DNA from: Dendrocalamus latiflorus
Lineage: Eukaryota; Streptophyta; Magnoliopsida; Poales; Poaceae
DNA length: 64,000 nt
Assembly: GCA_017311315.1 (NCBI GenBank)
Contig: CM029609.1
Location: 38,314,744-38,378,743 of the forward strand
Direction of reading: 5' to 3'
The translations under genes were made by a program, and so were the position numbers. Positions 12,079-23,137 of this stretch are shown one piece after another. The notes below the pieces were generated by a model that was not told the origin of the DNA, did no database searches, and worked only from the letters and a program-made list of their open reading frames with translations. Each line of letters opens with the position of its first letter. Position 1 is the first letter of the stretch.

Positions 12079-13062
12079 TTTGGGAGAGCTCCACCAGCTC
12101 CAGATTCACCAAATTCAGATCCAGATCCACTTTTCCAAGCCAAACAGTTCCAGCTTCAGCAGCTCCACCGTGGATCTGCTCCACCAAAACCATGGATCTA
12201 GCTCCAGATTCACCAAATTGGTGGAGCACCTCAAGGGGTGCTCCACCAAACTCAAGTTGGTGGAGTTGGGGAAAATTACCCACCACTGCCACTGGTTACA
12301 CAAAAAAACGATTCGTTTTTCTTCTTTCTCGCAGCGCCTCCCCTCCTGGCAACTTCTCCTCCTCTGCCGTGCCCCCTCCTCCTCCTCCTCGGCCAGACGC
12401 CGCGCCGCCCCAGGCCGGCCGCCGCGCTCCCCCGGCCGGCCGCCGCGCCGCCCCGCCCCCCAGGCGCCGCCTCCCCCGCTCCGCCTCCTCCTCTGCCGTG
12501 CCCCCTCCTCCTCCTCCTCCTCGGCCAGACGCCGCGCCGCTCCAGGCCGGCCGCCGCGCCCCCCGGCCGGCCGCGCCCGCCCCCCAGGCGCCGCCTCCCC
12601 CGCTCCGCCTCCTCCTCTGCCGTGCCCCCTCCTCCTCCTCCTCGGCCAGACGCCGCGCCGCCCCAGGCCAGCCGCCGCGCCGCCCCAGGCCGGCCGCGCC
12701 CGCCCCCCAGCCCGCGCCCCCGGCCGGCCGCGCCCGCCCCCCAGGCGCCGCCTCCCCCGCTCCGCCTCCTCCTCTACCGTGCCCCCTCCTCCTCCTCCTC
12801 CTCCTCCTCCTCGACCAGACGCCGCGCCGCCCCAGGCCGGCCGTGCCGCCTCCTCCTCTGCGCGCGTGCTTCTCATCGGGAGGAAGAAGAATGGAGCTGC
12901 TCCACTGACGCGTGGGGCCCAGGTGGAAGTGAGATAGAGAGAGAGGTGGAGCTATATCAAACACTTTGACGAATCCCAGATCCACGATGGAGCTGCTCCA
13001 CGGTGAATCCAACTCTAGATCCATATTTTTGGTGAATCTGGAGCTGGTGGAGCTCTCCCAAA
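12079..13062. mobile_element. Non-autonomous element with perfect 35-bp terminal inverted repeats
   Basis: Positions 12079-12113 (starting TTTGGGAGAGCTCCACC) and 13028-13062 are exact reverse complements over 35 bases. Further inverted pieces lie inside, including a hairpin at about 12219-12250 (GGTGGAGCACC and its complement around a 6-base loop). The core is extremely GC-rich with tandem repeats and has proline/alanine-only frames with no domain on either strand. It looks like a non-autonomous DNA transposon; the target duplication is unclear, so the superfamily is not assigned. Confidence 0.75.
12355..12860. repeat. GC-rich tandem repeat, 4 copies of about 125-157 bp
   Basis: The phrase CTCTGCCGTGCCCCCTCCTC begins at 12362, 12491 and 12615, and again with one change at 12772. 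Each copy continues with a run of CTC triplets, GGCCAGACGCCGCGCCG and then CGGCCGGC-rich sequence of variable length. The unit lies wholly inside the 35-bp inverted-repeat element. Confidence 0.85.
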
Positions 13063-13599
13063 AAACTCAGTGTACGTCTCCATGAATAGACAAGACGCCT
13101 CTTGATGGACTATAATTGCTCAGTGGCGGAGACAAGGGGGGCTGGAGAGGGCCTGGCATCCCCCAACCTTCTACTAATTCTCTATTATGTAGTTAATTAT
13201 ATGTATTTAATTAGTGGTTTAACCCCTCCCAATTTAGCCCAAATGTAAAATATGTTTAAACTCTTTGTCCTGGTTATGCATGACTTTGCACTGCTAAGAC
13301 AACCAGTTTAGTGGTGTTTATCCTGCGTTGCAGAAAGAGAGTAGGGGCATCTGCTTGGTTTCAGCAAAATTGACTTGTTTTATCATCAGCACTTAGAATG
13401 CTCCATATGACACTTCGTGGGCACAAGTCACCTTATTAGAACTGTCAGCCTTGCAGTTTTGATCCTCTCCCATTGTTTGTGTAGTAATGATTTTATCTCC
13501 CTTCCGATTTTGTAACATCACTTGACTTTCTCTCTACCTTTTTAATCATGAATTTAGGAAGAGCTTGACACTCATGATCCATGCTGCTCCCTTACTTGA

Positions 13600-13920
13600 G
13601 GAAAAGGTCAAAAATTATTGAGATAGTTGCAGCGCGTGATATAGTTTTTGCTTTATCACAGTCAGGAGTGTGTGCTGCTTTTACTAGAGGTATGCTTGTC
13701 TTCTTGTGGTGTACGTCTGCAGTTCTGCTTCATGTGGTCATACTGAGATGCCCTTCTTATATTTCCAGTGACAAATAGGAGAATATGCTTTCTGAATGGA
13801 AGTTTAGATGAAGTTATCCGTAGTTTATTTTACAACAAGAACAATTGAGTCACTCATTACCGTGTCAGTATATGGTTCTGAAATTTTCAGTGCCTTGCGA
13901 TGCAGGACAACTCGAATAGA
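13600..13920 (+). pseudogene. Captured host gene fragment, two exons, inside hAT
   Basis: Exon a reads KRSKIIEIVAARDIVFAL and on to AAFTR, with a GT donor at 13690; an 79-base intron ends at an AG (13767-13768); exon b (13769-13920) continues in phase as TNRRICFLNGSLDEVIRSLF...CRTTRIE, with another GT donor at 13921. A stop (TGA) lies after YNKNN and the frame slips once. The composition resembles a conserved plant WD40-like protein of unknown function that I recall from several plants, but I cannot verify the family. Preserved splice sites show the DNA was captured from a gene, not from a cDNA. Confidence 0.6.
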
Positions 13921-13944
13921 GTAAGCTTTGTGTTCCATATGTTT

Positions 13945-14061
13945 TGTTTGGTAATTTATATTGAAAAGGAATTGGCCACAAAGATTAGTAATGATGATAT
14001 TATTAAGGCCTATGATCTTGCTGGTAGTCGTAGAGCTAAATTTAAGTTAATAGAGATGTAA
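13945..14061 (+). pseudogene. hAT transposase C-terminal remnant
   Basis: 38 codons ending in a TAA: IEKELATKISNDDIIKAY...SRRAKFKLIEM. The 'IEkEla..Isnddii..f....RR.kl' form is the C-terminus of plant hAT transposases of the TTF-zinc-finger/DUF4371 kind, after the dimerisation domain. It sits 139 bases from the right end of the element, where the end of the transposase gene belongs, and in the same direction as the captured exons. Confidence 0.65.
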
Positions 14062-14208
14062 TTTTCTTTGCATTGTAATTTGCGAAATATATTACTCTGA
14101 TATGTGACTATTGGATCGGTAAATCCAGCATGGTTTATTAGTTCTATTTTACTTGTTATCTATGTTGCCCCCTTATATTCAATTCCTGGCTCCGCCCCTG
14201 TAATTGCT

Positions 14209-15002
14209 ACCCCGCTATTTGAAACTTCGCCGGAGGAAGATCGAAAAAAGAGAGAGGAGATGATCATCTTCACACAGATAGAAGCAATCACAGCGCCTAT
14301 TAGCCTGTAGTTCACCAAAGGCTCATTGTTCCCCTATAGCATTAAGCATCCTTGTAATCCTTCATAAGCAATAAAGAAGTCTCTGTTCTCTTTTCCGCAT
14401 AATCCAAAGAGTGTTCTTCCCTCCTCCATATTCATACGATCGACGTCTAAATCATCAACAAACGCAATGAAATGTCATCCTTCGCATGGTAGTTTTTTTG
14501 TGCATGCCTGCATGGATTCGATGGCGGAGGCAGCCAAACTCGTCGAAGGATTCGCACTCCTGGATGAAGTCGTTCGAGGCGGCGAGCACGATAGAATTCG
14601 ACAATTCTGACGCTGCTCGTCGTTCGTTTCTGCTTGTTCTTGTTTGGTTCGTCTCCACCTCGTCTCGTCCCCTTGGCCCCCTCCTTTCCTTCTTCGATTC
14701 CCCTGTCCCTTTCTTGGTTATTCCTCTTTTTTTAGATTTTTCCTTTGCCCAGAAAAGGTGTTTAATTTGGACCAATCATGGAGCTATTGTAGTGCTGCGT
14801 CTTTGACGTCACACGCGATTTGCACAAATTATGCTTTTGCAGTGTCACACTTGGAAAGCAGGCATCTGACAATATGCTTGTGGAAATTAATCTTAAGCAA
14901 AATGTGCACCGATGTGGAGAATTTTCAGACATCCGCATGGCGGTGACAACGACAGACAAGCGAACCTAATCCACACGGTGACTGACCGACCTCTTTTACT
15001 AA
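14209..15002. other. Intergenic, no gene recognised
   Basis: Some GC-balanced sequence at 14510-14650 could be derived from a gene, but no frame shows a domain and no pair of splice sites was convincing. Confidence 0.35.
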
Positions 15003-15320
15003 GCAAGGAATTGCTAAATAACATCGAGTATTTTTAGACACGGATCATTTAGATCTTTTGAACGTTAGATCTCTATCTAACGGATCCTCCATACCTTACC
15101 TTTAGATAAATATAAGTGTTCTGAATCTGGAGTGTTGGATTTCTATCCAACGAATCCCTCCGTACCTCTCTCTAAAAGATATGAGTGCTCCGAATCTAAG
15201 GTGTTAAATAAATATCTAAAATTCCAAAAATCTAAGTGATCTGAATCCCATCTAACGTCTAAATAATTTGAGTGATCTGAGTCCAAAAAACATTTAAATG
15301 TTGTATAGACAGTCCCTTGC
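15003..15320. mobile_element. Small MITE with GCAAGG inverted ends
   Basis: The left end GCAAGGAATTGCTAAATAACATCG is matched imperfectly in inverse by the right end (GCAAGGGACTGTCTATACAACATT), about 40 bases each. The body repeats the phrases 'agatctctatctaacgga' and 'gttggatttctatccaacga' two or three times. No exact target duplication was established. Confidence 0.5.
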
Positions 15321-15970
15321 TAGTATTAGCAGGATGTGGGGGCCTCGAGTAAGACCAAGATGACTAGGACTGCAACTTTACTAATTGGCAGCACGTCTGC
15401 TCCCGGCCGGTAATTAGCCACTCGATCACTGTTGATCACTCCTTTTTGTTTGAGACGGCGATGATTAGGATATATAAGGAAATCCAAGAAAGTGAGAAAG
15501 AGAAAGCCACCATTCACTGAAATCTGCCCTTGTTTTTTCTTCTAATATACTATTCACATTATTTTTTTTACATGACACTGGATCACCACGTTCCGGAAGT
15601 GTGTATCCACTGCTTTTTCCTCGTTTCAGTGCTCTTCTACTGCGTGTCTCGTGGACCATGTGATCCAAACCTCGAGGTTGAGATACAGGTGAGGAACACT
15701 ATTATGTGCAGGTGGCGGCACAACTGTGTGTCCCTGGCAAGGTAGCGGCAGCACGATGCGTGGGGCAAACAAGAGATGAGATATGATTTTGGTAAGAAGA
15801 GTGAGGACCGCACGAGTCGGCTCTCAACTTGTCTGCAAATTGCTCGAATGAGTGATCTCCATCTTAACCCCCTACATTTTGGATTGTACTGTTTAGGAGT
15901 ATGTGAGCACATGTTACTCTCTCGCAGGGATATTCTCCGGTAGTACCACCATTGCTTCAATGTCTTCCAC
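15321..15970. other. Intergenic, no gene recognised
   Basis: No domain in any frame. The last eight bases (15963-15970, TCTTCCAC) are the left target duplication of the next element. Confidence 0.4.
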
Positions 15971-18248
15971 TAGAGGTGGCAATTAGGCCGTACCGGGGCC
16001 TGGGCCCACTGTGCTTCAAGCCGCTTCATGCCGTGCCGACTCGGCCCAGTCATCCCGTCGTGCCGTGCTGTGCCGGCCCGCCTCGCCTTCGGCCAGGCGC
16101 AAGCACGGTCCAAAGCCCACCGTGCTGGTGTTCGTGCCGTGCTAGCCCAAGTCTAACCCAAAGTAATTATACACGATGAAAGCGACGGCGACAATGGTAG
16201 CGGTGGCTGCCATCTTCCTTTCTCTTGTACACGCCTTATTAAAAACCTACTTAAAATTCGATACTATTGTCTCATGCCATTCCACCTCTGAACTTGGTTA
16301 TCTAATCCAATGGTATGCATATCTTGGTGCAAATTGGACTGTGGTGTACGTGGACATCTAACTCATCGCTCGACAATCTAGCATAGGGTTGCCCAACCAG
16401 TCAAATAGAAAAGCTCAAGGAGAGTAAGGAGTACAGCTTACTATAGTTAAGAAACCAATTTTAAATAGTTTCTAGAACATTTAGTAACTACTTAGAATAC
16501 ACACACCAATAACAGTCTATCTCTGTTTACATAATGGTTAATTGTAACATACATGGGGTGGTTATCTCATCAAATGCTCGAATTAAAAAGGCGGTTGGTG
16601 AAGCGAGCTATGTTAGAATTAGAAGCGTATGTAGTAGTAATTTGCTTACATAAAATAAAATCACAATGGGGGTGAGCTATGTTGTCAAATTATAATATAT
16701 GTTAGAATATGTTGATTTGATTGATCTTCTTCTCCAGCAGTCCAGCCCTGCCGATTTTACACAAAGAAGCATGAAACCGTGAGGATGCGACCTAGGGTTC
16801 AGTGGTGGTGACCTAAGGAGGAGCAACATTGAAAATACTCATTATTTTTGTATGATGATGTTTCTTAAGAAAGAACAATAAAAGACACCTTATATCACAA
16901 GTGCAAAAATGAAGAACAAAAGACACCTCATATCACAAGTGCAAAAATGAACTCGGCCTAAATCACAATATATCTCAGTCACTTTTTTCATCCATTAGAT
17001 TAAGATCCAACCATCCTCATCTCATATATATACATCACACATTCACTCTCCAAAACCTAACTCAATCTTCAAATTTGGCAGTCTAAGGACTACTCCGTAC
17101 AGATGTACATGTCACAGCGGATGTATAAGATCTTTCCGTGATGAAATTAGAATTTATGAGGGCTAGAAAAGAAGAAATCAAAATAGATAAAAACCTATTC
17201 GTAGATTTCAAAAGACCTGAAGGACTAAATCGCAAATATATCTAAAACCCTAATCCTGAAATCCTTCGCTGCCGCCCAATTCATTCCTCCCCCAATCTCT
17301 GGCGCCTCCCTCGGTCCCTCCCCCCCAATCTCCCTGCCTCCCCCTCTCCAGATCTCCTCCGCCTCCCCCTCCTCCCCTGTTGCCCCCTCCTTCCCCTCCT
17401 CCCCCACCGCCCCTTACTTCCCCTCCTCTCCCGCTGCCCCCTCCTTCCCCTCCTCCCTCGCCGCCCCTCCTCCCCCGACGCCCCCTCTCCCCCCAGTCAC
17501 CTCCCTCCTCCTCCGGCCGCCCCTCCTCCCCAGCCGTGCCCTCCTCCCCGGTGCCCCCTCCTCTCCGGCACCCCCTCTCCCCCCGGCCGCCTCCCTCCTC
17601 CCCCAACTTCCCCTCCTCCCCCGGCCTACAGTTGCTCCGAGCGACGGCTACCTCGACTACTCCGACAGCCAGCCCACCAGCGGCAGATGGCCGGGCGGCG
17701 ATGATGAGTTCGTCATCGATGGCTCGCTCTTTAAGCCGCCGTCGCCGGGCGTCTTCGCGCGGGATGCCACCCTCGGCTCCGGCTACACAGCTCCTCCTCC
17801 TACGGCTGTCGTCCACTCGTCCGAGCTCCAGTGACTGGTACACATCCTTCCCCTCTACTCCCTCTCTCTGCTCTATGATGTGTGATGGGTTGTGCTTGTG
17901 GCCTTGTGGGGAGTCTAGGATGACCGTGAGAGATGTCGACGAGAGGGGGGACTGGGGGAGGCGAGGTAGAGGCCAAGGCAGCCTGGCCGCTGGCGTCGGA
18001 GTGCCCGCCGTGCCGCCCGTGCCGCTTGTGCTCGCCATGCTCCCTGTGTCGTGCCGGCCCGAGCATGGCACAATTCGCCGTGCCGTGCTATGCCGCCCAA
18101 TGGGCTGGTTTTCCAGGCTCGACCCAGCCCACCATTTGTGCTGTGCTGGCACTGCCCGCCACGTGTCGGGCCGGGCCGTGCTTGGGCCGTGTCGGGCCGG
18201 CCATGCTTTGGGTTGGCCCAAAAAAGCACGGCCCAACTCCCAGCTCTA
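15971..18248. mobile_element. Dart/nDart-like non-autonomous hAT element
   Basis: The left end TAGAGGTGGCAATTAGGCC and the inverse of the right end TAGAGCTGGGAGTTGGGCC match at 15 of 19 positions and resemble the 19-bp ends of rice Dart/nDart elements (TAGAGGTGGCC...). The flanking 8-mers TCTTCCAC (15963-15970) and CCTTCCAC (18249-18256) differ at one base, as expected of an ageing hAT target duplication. Both subterminal zones are rich in GCCGTGC/GGCCCG motifs, typical of this group. No transposase is present; the middle holds gene-derived GC-rich DNA. Confidence 0.75.
17634..17834 (+). pseudogene. Gene-derived open fragment inside the nDart-like element
   Basis: A 66-codon frame ending in TGA reads APSDGYLDYSDSQPTSGRW, then a GGDDEFVIDGSLFKPPSPG segment and FARDATLGSGY. 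Its mixed composition contrasts with the proline/serine runs of the other frames in this stretch, so it is the likely original coding frame. Upstream (17240-17640) 'aaaccctaatcc' and CT-rich sequence look like a plant 5' leader. I do not recognise the protein. It is likely the first exon of a captured gene. Confidence 0.4.
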
Positions 18249-18407
18249 CCTTCCACTAACCCCTCCCTGGTGCATTACCGCGCCAACACATACTCCTACC
18301 ACTCTAGTCAATGCTGCCACTGTTGTGTTACCAAATCTGCTTATTAGTTATTACAGCTTCATTGATATGTCTGTGCACTGCCGGTGATATTTATTTCTCT
18401 TTATTAT

Positions 18408-19990
18408 TGTGGTCGGTGGTTAGGTATGATTCAAAGACCGAGGAAAGAGCATTCGCTCTTGATCGACTGACTATGTCGCTGTCAAAACTCTGAGACCTAT
18501 TGAAAAAGAGACAGACTAGATAGATTTATTTATTTTTTTGCTTAATGATAATAAGTATAATGTTATACTTTTTATAGATATGGTTATACTTGACCCTTAA
18601 GAAATATATCCCTATATTAAGGAAGCCAATCCCTATTAATAGAAAATTTATCTTTAATATGTGAAAATAATCTAAAAGGAAACAAACCTAAATAATAAAG
18701 AAATTAACTAAATAGATAACATCAATACGGCACCTGCGAGCTACTGTTCACACGACGTACGACACTACAGTACCACACGGTTACTATTCATGGTACTACA
18801 GTACCACGAGGGTACTGTTCATCCTACGTTGCAGTACGCCACGATATTGTTCGTGAGTCTGCTATGTGCATGGCTGAGATGCTAGACCATAATATTACAT
18901 CCCTTGCGGCAAGTACAGCTCGTCCTTGAGCTGTCAAGTGGCAGCCATGGTTAAAGTCCTCTGTAATCCCATGTCGACGACAGGGCACGATGATGACGTC
19001 ATTTCGCATGAAAGAAGACCTATGAAGTCTCATGAGTAACAATAAGGATAGCAACCCTTCAATGTCGGTTGACATCGTAGTAATCGCCGGTGGCAAGGTC
19101 AACTAGCATGAGGTAGCAGCATCCTTCTTGCCCCTGAATGTAGCGATTGTGAGAGGGATGTGATGATGTCGTTGGCCCCCACCTATCAGCCATTGTGCTC
19201 TACACTTGCGGATGCACGATGTTGGCCGATCACGTAGAGATGACTGCCGCTGGACAGCAACAATCCTCCTCCTTAGCAAAGGCACCAAAGGTAAAACCTG
19301 AAGAGGAGTTGTCGTTGGTGATGTGGCCATTGCCAACGCCAGTGTCGACAAAGGTGGTGGCAGTGTATCCATTGCAATGACTCGCAATGCCTCTTCCTAC
19401 TTGTTTAGTTTGTTCACTATAACTCCATGGCCTTCTCCAAATTTACAATCATATTATCGAGTAAGGATTCTATTTTCTCGTTGCAAGCCATCAACATGTC
19501 CAAGAGAGATAATTTAGCATCAGAAGCCATGGTGAGTGACTCTGGTACTAAATATTGTGGTCGGTGGTTAGGTATGGGTCCGAAGACCAAGGGAAGGTTA
19601 CTCGCCCTTGATTGGCCAGCCATACCACCGCTAAGACTCTGAGACTTGTTGAAGAAGACTAGATAGCTTTGTTTATTTCTTTATTTAATGATAATAGGTA
19701 TAATACTGTCCTTTTTATAGGGATCGCTATACTTGATCCTTAAGAAATATATCCATGTGTTAAGGAAGCCAATCCCTATTAATAGAAAATTTATCTTAAT
19801 GTATGAAAATAATCCCATGAGCTACTGTTCATGCGACACACGATGCTATAGTACTGCGCAGTTACTATTCACAATGCTACAGTACCACGTGGGTATTGTT
19901 CATCCGCCGCGGCGCTGTTCATCTGATGTTACAGTACTCTACGGTTTTATTCACGAGTCTGTTACGTGCATGTCGAGATCCTAAGCCATA
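18408..19990 (-). mobile_element. Short LTR retroelement with two degraded LTRs
   Basis: Direct repeats at 18408-18891 and 19556-19990 share TTGTGGTCGGTGGTTAGGTATG at one end, AAGAAATATATCC and GGAAGCCAATCCCTATTAATAG in the middle, and GTGCATG...CCATA at the other. Only about 660 bases lie between them. Read on the - strand, a primer-site-like TTAGTACCAGAGTC adjoins the inner edge of the high-coordinate LTR and is followed by an ATG frame; at the other inner edge a pol-like C-terminus QLKDELYLPQGM ends in a stop. This is a TRIM-like or internally deleted element. The direct repeats differ by many substitutions and a roughly 60-base indel, so it is old. Confidence 0.65.
19417..19530 (-). pseudogene. 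gag N-terminal remnant of the short LTR element
   Basis: MASDAKLSLLDMLMACNEKI and on to LEKAMEL, 37 codons, starting 11 bases after the primer-site-like sequence. The acidic, helical 'MAS-AKLSL-DLL---NE-I' form resembles gag N-termini of plant LTR retrotransposons. It stops early, so no full gag exists here. Confidence 0.4.
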
Positions 19991-20437
19991 GCACCATGCT
20001 TTCCCAGATATGAGGAAAAAGACAGAAGAGGAGCATGGCAGGCCAAGTCGGCATCCAAAGCCCTTGTGATTGCCAAACGAGACGACAAGCTTGTGCGTTA
20101 GTCTTGAGGAGCTTCATTTCATAGTGTAGCCAGGGATTCCCGCGTGCGCCTTATTTAGAATGCAACAAGAGCTAGCAACACGTTCTCACACATCTTCACA
20201 AATGTCGGCAATTTTAATTTGTTGTTTGTGAGAGAGATGGCCGGAACACTGCTGAGCGCTTCCACGAGGGCGATGAGCTCCGTCATTGAAAAGCTCACGA
20301 ACCTGCTCGGCGATGGGTGCAACAAGTTCATCGCAGGCGTGAAGGGCGAGAACCGGTTCTTGAGAGACGAACTGAGCAGCATGGACGCTTTGCTGCAGAG
20401 GCTGGCGAACATGGAGGAGGACCAGATCGATGTGCAT

Positions 20438-22353
20438 GTTAGCCTATCATGTATGTGACTCCTCGATTCACATTGTTAGCCTACTATGCATGTGACGCCT
20501 GGATTTACTGTATGCATGTGACACCTTGGTTTAAGATGAGATTAATTTAGGTTGTTGTATGTATTCACATTAGTAGTTGCTATATGTATTCATATTAGCG
20601 TCATTATTGTGTATATATAATCCTAGTGCCGCCGCTCGTCTTCCGTTACGCTGCCCCTGGGACTCCCGGTGCCGCCGCCACTCCCGGTGACGACCATCTC
20701 CTCATCGCCTTGACGTGGACGGCACCACCGCGCCGCTGACTCCCGCACCAACAACTCCCACGCCATGCCACCCGACCATCATGCCTCCCATGCCGCCCTG
20801 GGGTGGACGGTGCCACCAACTGCCCCTCCTTTCTCTCCATCTCTCTTTCTTTCTTTCTTTCCCACACTATCTCGATGCCATCTTCAGATCCGTTATCGCT
20901 GACAGCTTCCCTCACACTCGGTAACCCTAACCCCCCCATTTTTTTCCTTTCTTTTTCCCCTTCTTTTCCACTCGGCCAAACCAGCCCCCTTTTTTCCTTC
21001 TCCTTTTCTTTCCTCTTCCTCTATACACTCGGCCGAACCGGTCTTATCCTCTCTTTCCTCTTCACTCGGCGACACCGCCTCCTCGGGGGCTCACGGGCTC
21101 GCCAACCTATCCCACTGCCACCTCTCCGGCTCATTCCCCTTGAGCTCCCTTCACTTCTCGGCTTCTTCCTCACACCCCCTAACCTCCGGCTATTGCGCCC
21201 TCACATCGCCTCCGTGGATTCGGCTGTCGTGCCCTTGTTCGGCCTTGGCCGCGCCCCTAGGCTCGAGCCCTCCTCGGCGCTGACCAGGGCTGACTCCCAA
21301 GGCTCCCTCTACAGGTCCAGTCTCTTGCATTGGCACCTTGGCTCCGACCCCTTGTGGGTCAGGTCGGCTCCTCACTTCCGACGCCAGCTTGGCTCGGCTT
21401 GGTTCTGCCGGGGCCACCATTGCCCTCCTCCTAGGTTGCCCCTTGGCCATGGCTTTGGTCAAGGCAGCCTGAGATTCACTAGTACACCTTGACGTCACTG
21501 CCTACTCGGGATGGTTCATTCCCCTCTTCCTCTTTACCTTACGTGTTTTGTTTTAGCTACTATTTTTGCTTGCCATAATCCTAAGTACGCATAGCCGGGA
21601 AGGCCTACGGTGGCCATCACAATGGTACTTGGTAGGAAGACATGCGCCGAGGAACATGCTCTCCCTCCCAAAGGTGCACGGCGGCTCCTACGGCTCACCG
21701 TTGAGGCGATGGTGGGTTACCTTTGTCAAATGCTTGGTTGGTTTGATTTTGGGAATGGGTTATAGGCTTGGCTTCGACGGCCGCTTTCTTGGCCGGCTAT
21801 GCAGACGGTGCTTGAAGCGTTGCCATCTTGCTCCTCGACCTTGATGGCTCGACTCCTTGCCTTGCTCCTCTCCTTCGTCTTCCTCTATTTTCCTAACTCC
21901 TCGCCTCTAACTCTCTCCCCCTCACTTTCTCTGAGTGGTTGACTGATTGAGTTGCGAAGGTGGTCGGCTTGCTTTGTTGTGTGGGCTTGGCTTTGGGTGT
22001 GTTCTTAGTGGAGAAAGGAAATGACAAGGATGGGAATGAGGCTCTGTGGTTGGCCTGCTTATGAAGGAGGCATGACTAGCCTCTCTCTCTCTCTCTCTCT
22101 GCTATGTGTACCTCACCTTATCCACACTACTCTCTTGGTTCGCTGTTTTGGTGGATAAAATTCTTGGACCCTTGGTCCATAGGATGAACTTATACTATGC
22201 TTTGGATTTTTCTATGGTAAAGATAAGTCGGTAAAAACATGGAAATTAGATTTTCTACTGCTGAATGATAATGCCCATAAATACGAGAGGCGTCAACCGG
22301 CCCCAAACGGTCTAGGAACCTTAATGAGTGCTAAATTAAATTTGGCATTCTAA
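20438..22353. other. Insertion or rearrangement inside NLR-2 exon 1
   Basis: About 1.9 kb of non-NLR sequence: an AT-rich first 200 bases, a GC-rich CT-biased block at 20630-21530, a (CT)n run, and an AT-rich end. No terminal inverted repeats or target duplication were found. The NLR segment FLRDELS...MEEDQI-VH is present on both sides (20355-20437 and 22354-22420), the right copy lacking 21 bases and differing at several positions, so this is not a simple insertion. Confidence 0.5.
22079..22100. repeat. (CT)n microsatellite
   Basis: About ten CT dinucleotides in a row. Confidence 0.9.
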
Positions 22354-22753
22354 AGCCGAAGGGTTCTTGAGAGACGAGCTGAGCAACGTGGCAGACATGG
22401 AGGAAGACCAGATTTATGTGCATACCAAGGAGTGGAGGAACAAGGTGCGCGAGCTGGCCTATAACATCAAGGACTGCATCGACCGGTCCACACACAGGCT
22501 TGACCGTGGCAACGACGGCACGTCTAGTTTCGTGCGCAAGATGATGCGCAAGCTAGTGATGATGTGGGAGCGCAGCCAGATCGCCGGTGAGATCCATGAG
22601 CTCAAGGCTCGCATTGTCAAGGAGAGCCAGCGACGTGATCGTCATAGTATTGATCAATGCATCTATGTACCCCAGCATGTGTCATTGGATCCTCGAGTGC
22701 CTATGCTCTATGAGGAGGCGAAGAACCTTGTGGGCATTGATGGCCCTCGTGAG

Positions 22754-22919
22754 CAGTGGCGGAACCAGGCCTCAGGCTATTTGGGCTGTAGTCTGGGGCC
22801 TAGCAACTAAAGCCCATGCAAAATTCATGAAAAATCATAAAAAATAGAGTTAACCCAAAAATTGGTCCAAGAACAGTTGGCCCAGCCTGGGGCTTGGGCT
22901 TAGACTAGTTCCACCCTTG
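22754..22919. mobile_element. 166-bp hAT MITE in NLR-2
   Basis: Ends CAGTGGCGGAACCAGG and, inverted, CAAGGGTGGAACTAG. The flanking 8-mers CTCGTGAG (22746-22753) and CCTGTGAG (22920-22927) match at 6 of 8. Excising element plus one repeat gives GPRE-EIVRWL, identical in form to NLR-1 (EPREKIIGWI). Element plus duplication is 174 bases, a multiple of three, but a stop at 22808 closes the frame. Confidence 0.8.
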
Positions 22920-23137
22920 CCTGTGAGGAGATTGTCAGGTGGCTAAAGGATCAAGAGAAGCAGTTGAAGGTGGTGTCCTTCTTTGGACTTGGAGGGCTGG
23001 GCAAGACTACTTTAGCCATGGAGGTGTATCGTAACATGGAAGAGCCATTTGGCTGCAAAGCTTCAGTATCAGTGTCTCGATCTCCTGGTATCAAGAGGAT
23101 TTTCAAAGATATACTTTTCCAAATAAACCACGTCAAA

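Larger units (their letters stand above)
13121..14200. mobile_element. hAT element carrying host exons (13121-14200)
   Basis: The left end CAGTGGCGGAGACAAGG and the right end (inverse CAGGGGCGGAGCCAGG) are terminal inverted repeats, and an exact 8-bp target duplication TAATTGCT flanks them (13113-13120 and 14201-14208). An 8-bp duplication is the hAT signature. Inside are two exons of what appears to be a host gene, and near the right end the last codons of a hAT transposase. It is therefore an internally deleted derivative of an autonomous element that has picked up genic DNA. Related ends occur at 22754 and 23138. Confidence 0.9.

Noticed and set aside
12041..12969. Long proline/alanine/arginine-rich open frames on both strands
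   Set aside because: They exist because the GC-rich tandem repeats lack stop codons; all frames are open at once and none shows a domain.
17250..18387. 328- and 335-codon frames on opposite strands
   Set aside because: Low-complexity CT-rich sequence gives both; only a 66-codon frame in another phase has normal protein composition.
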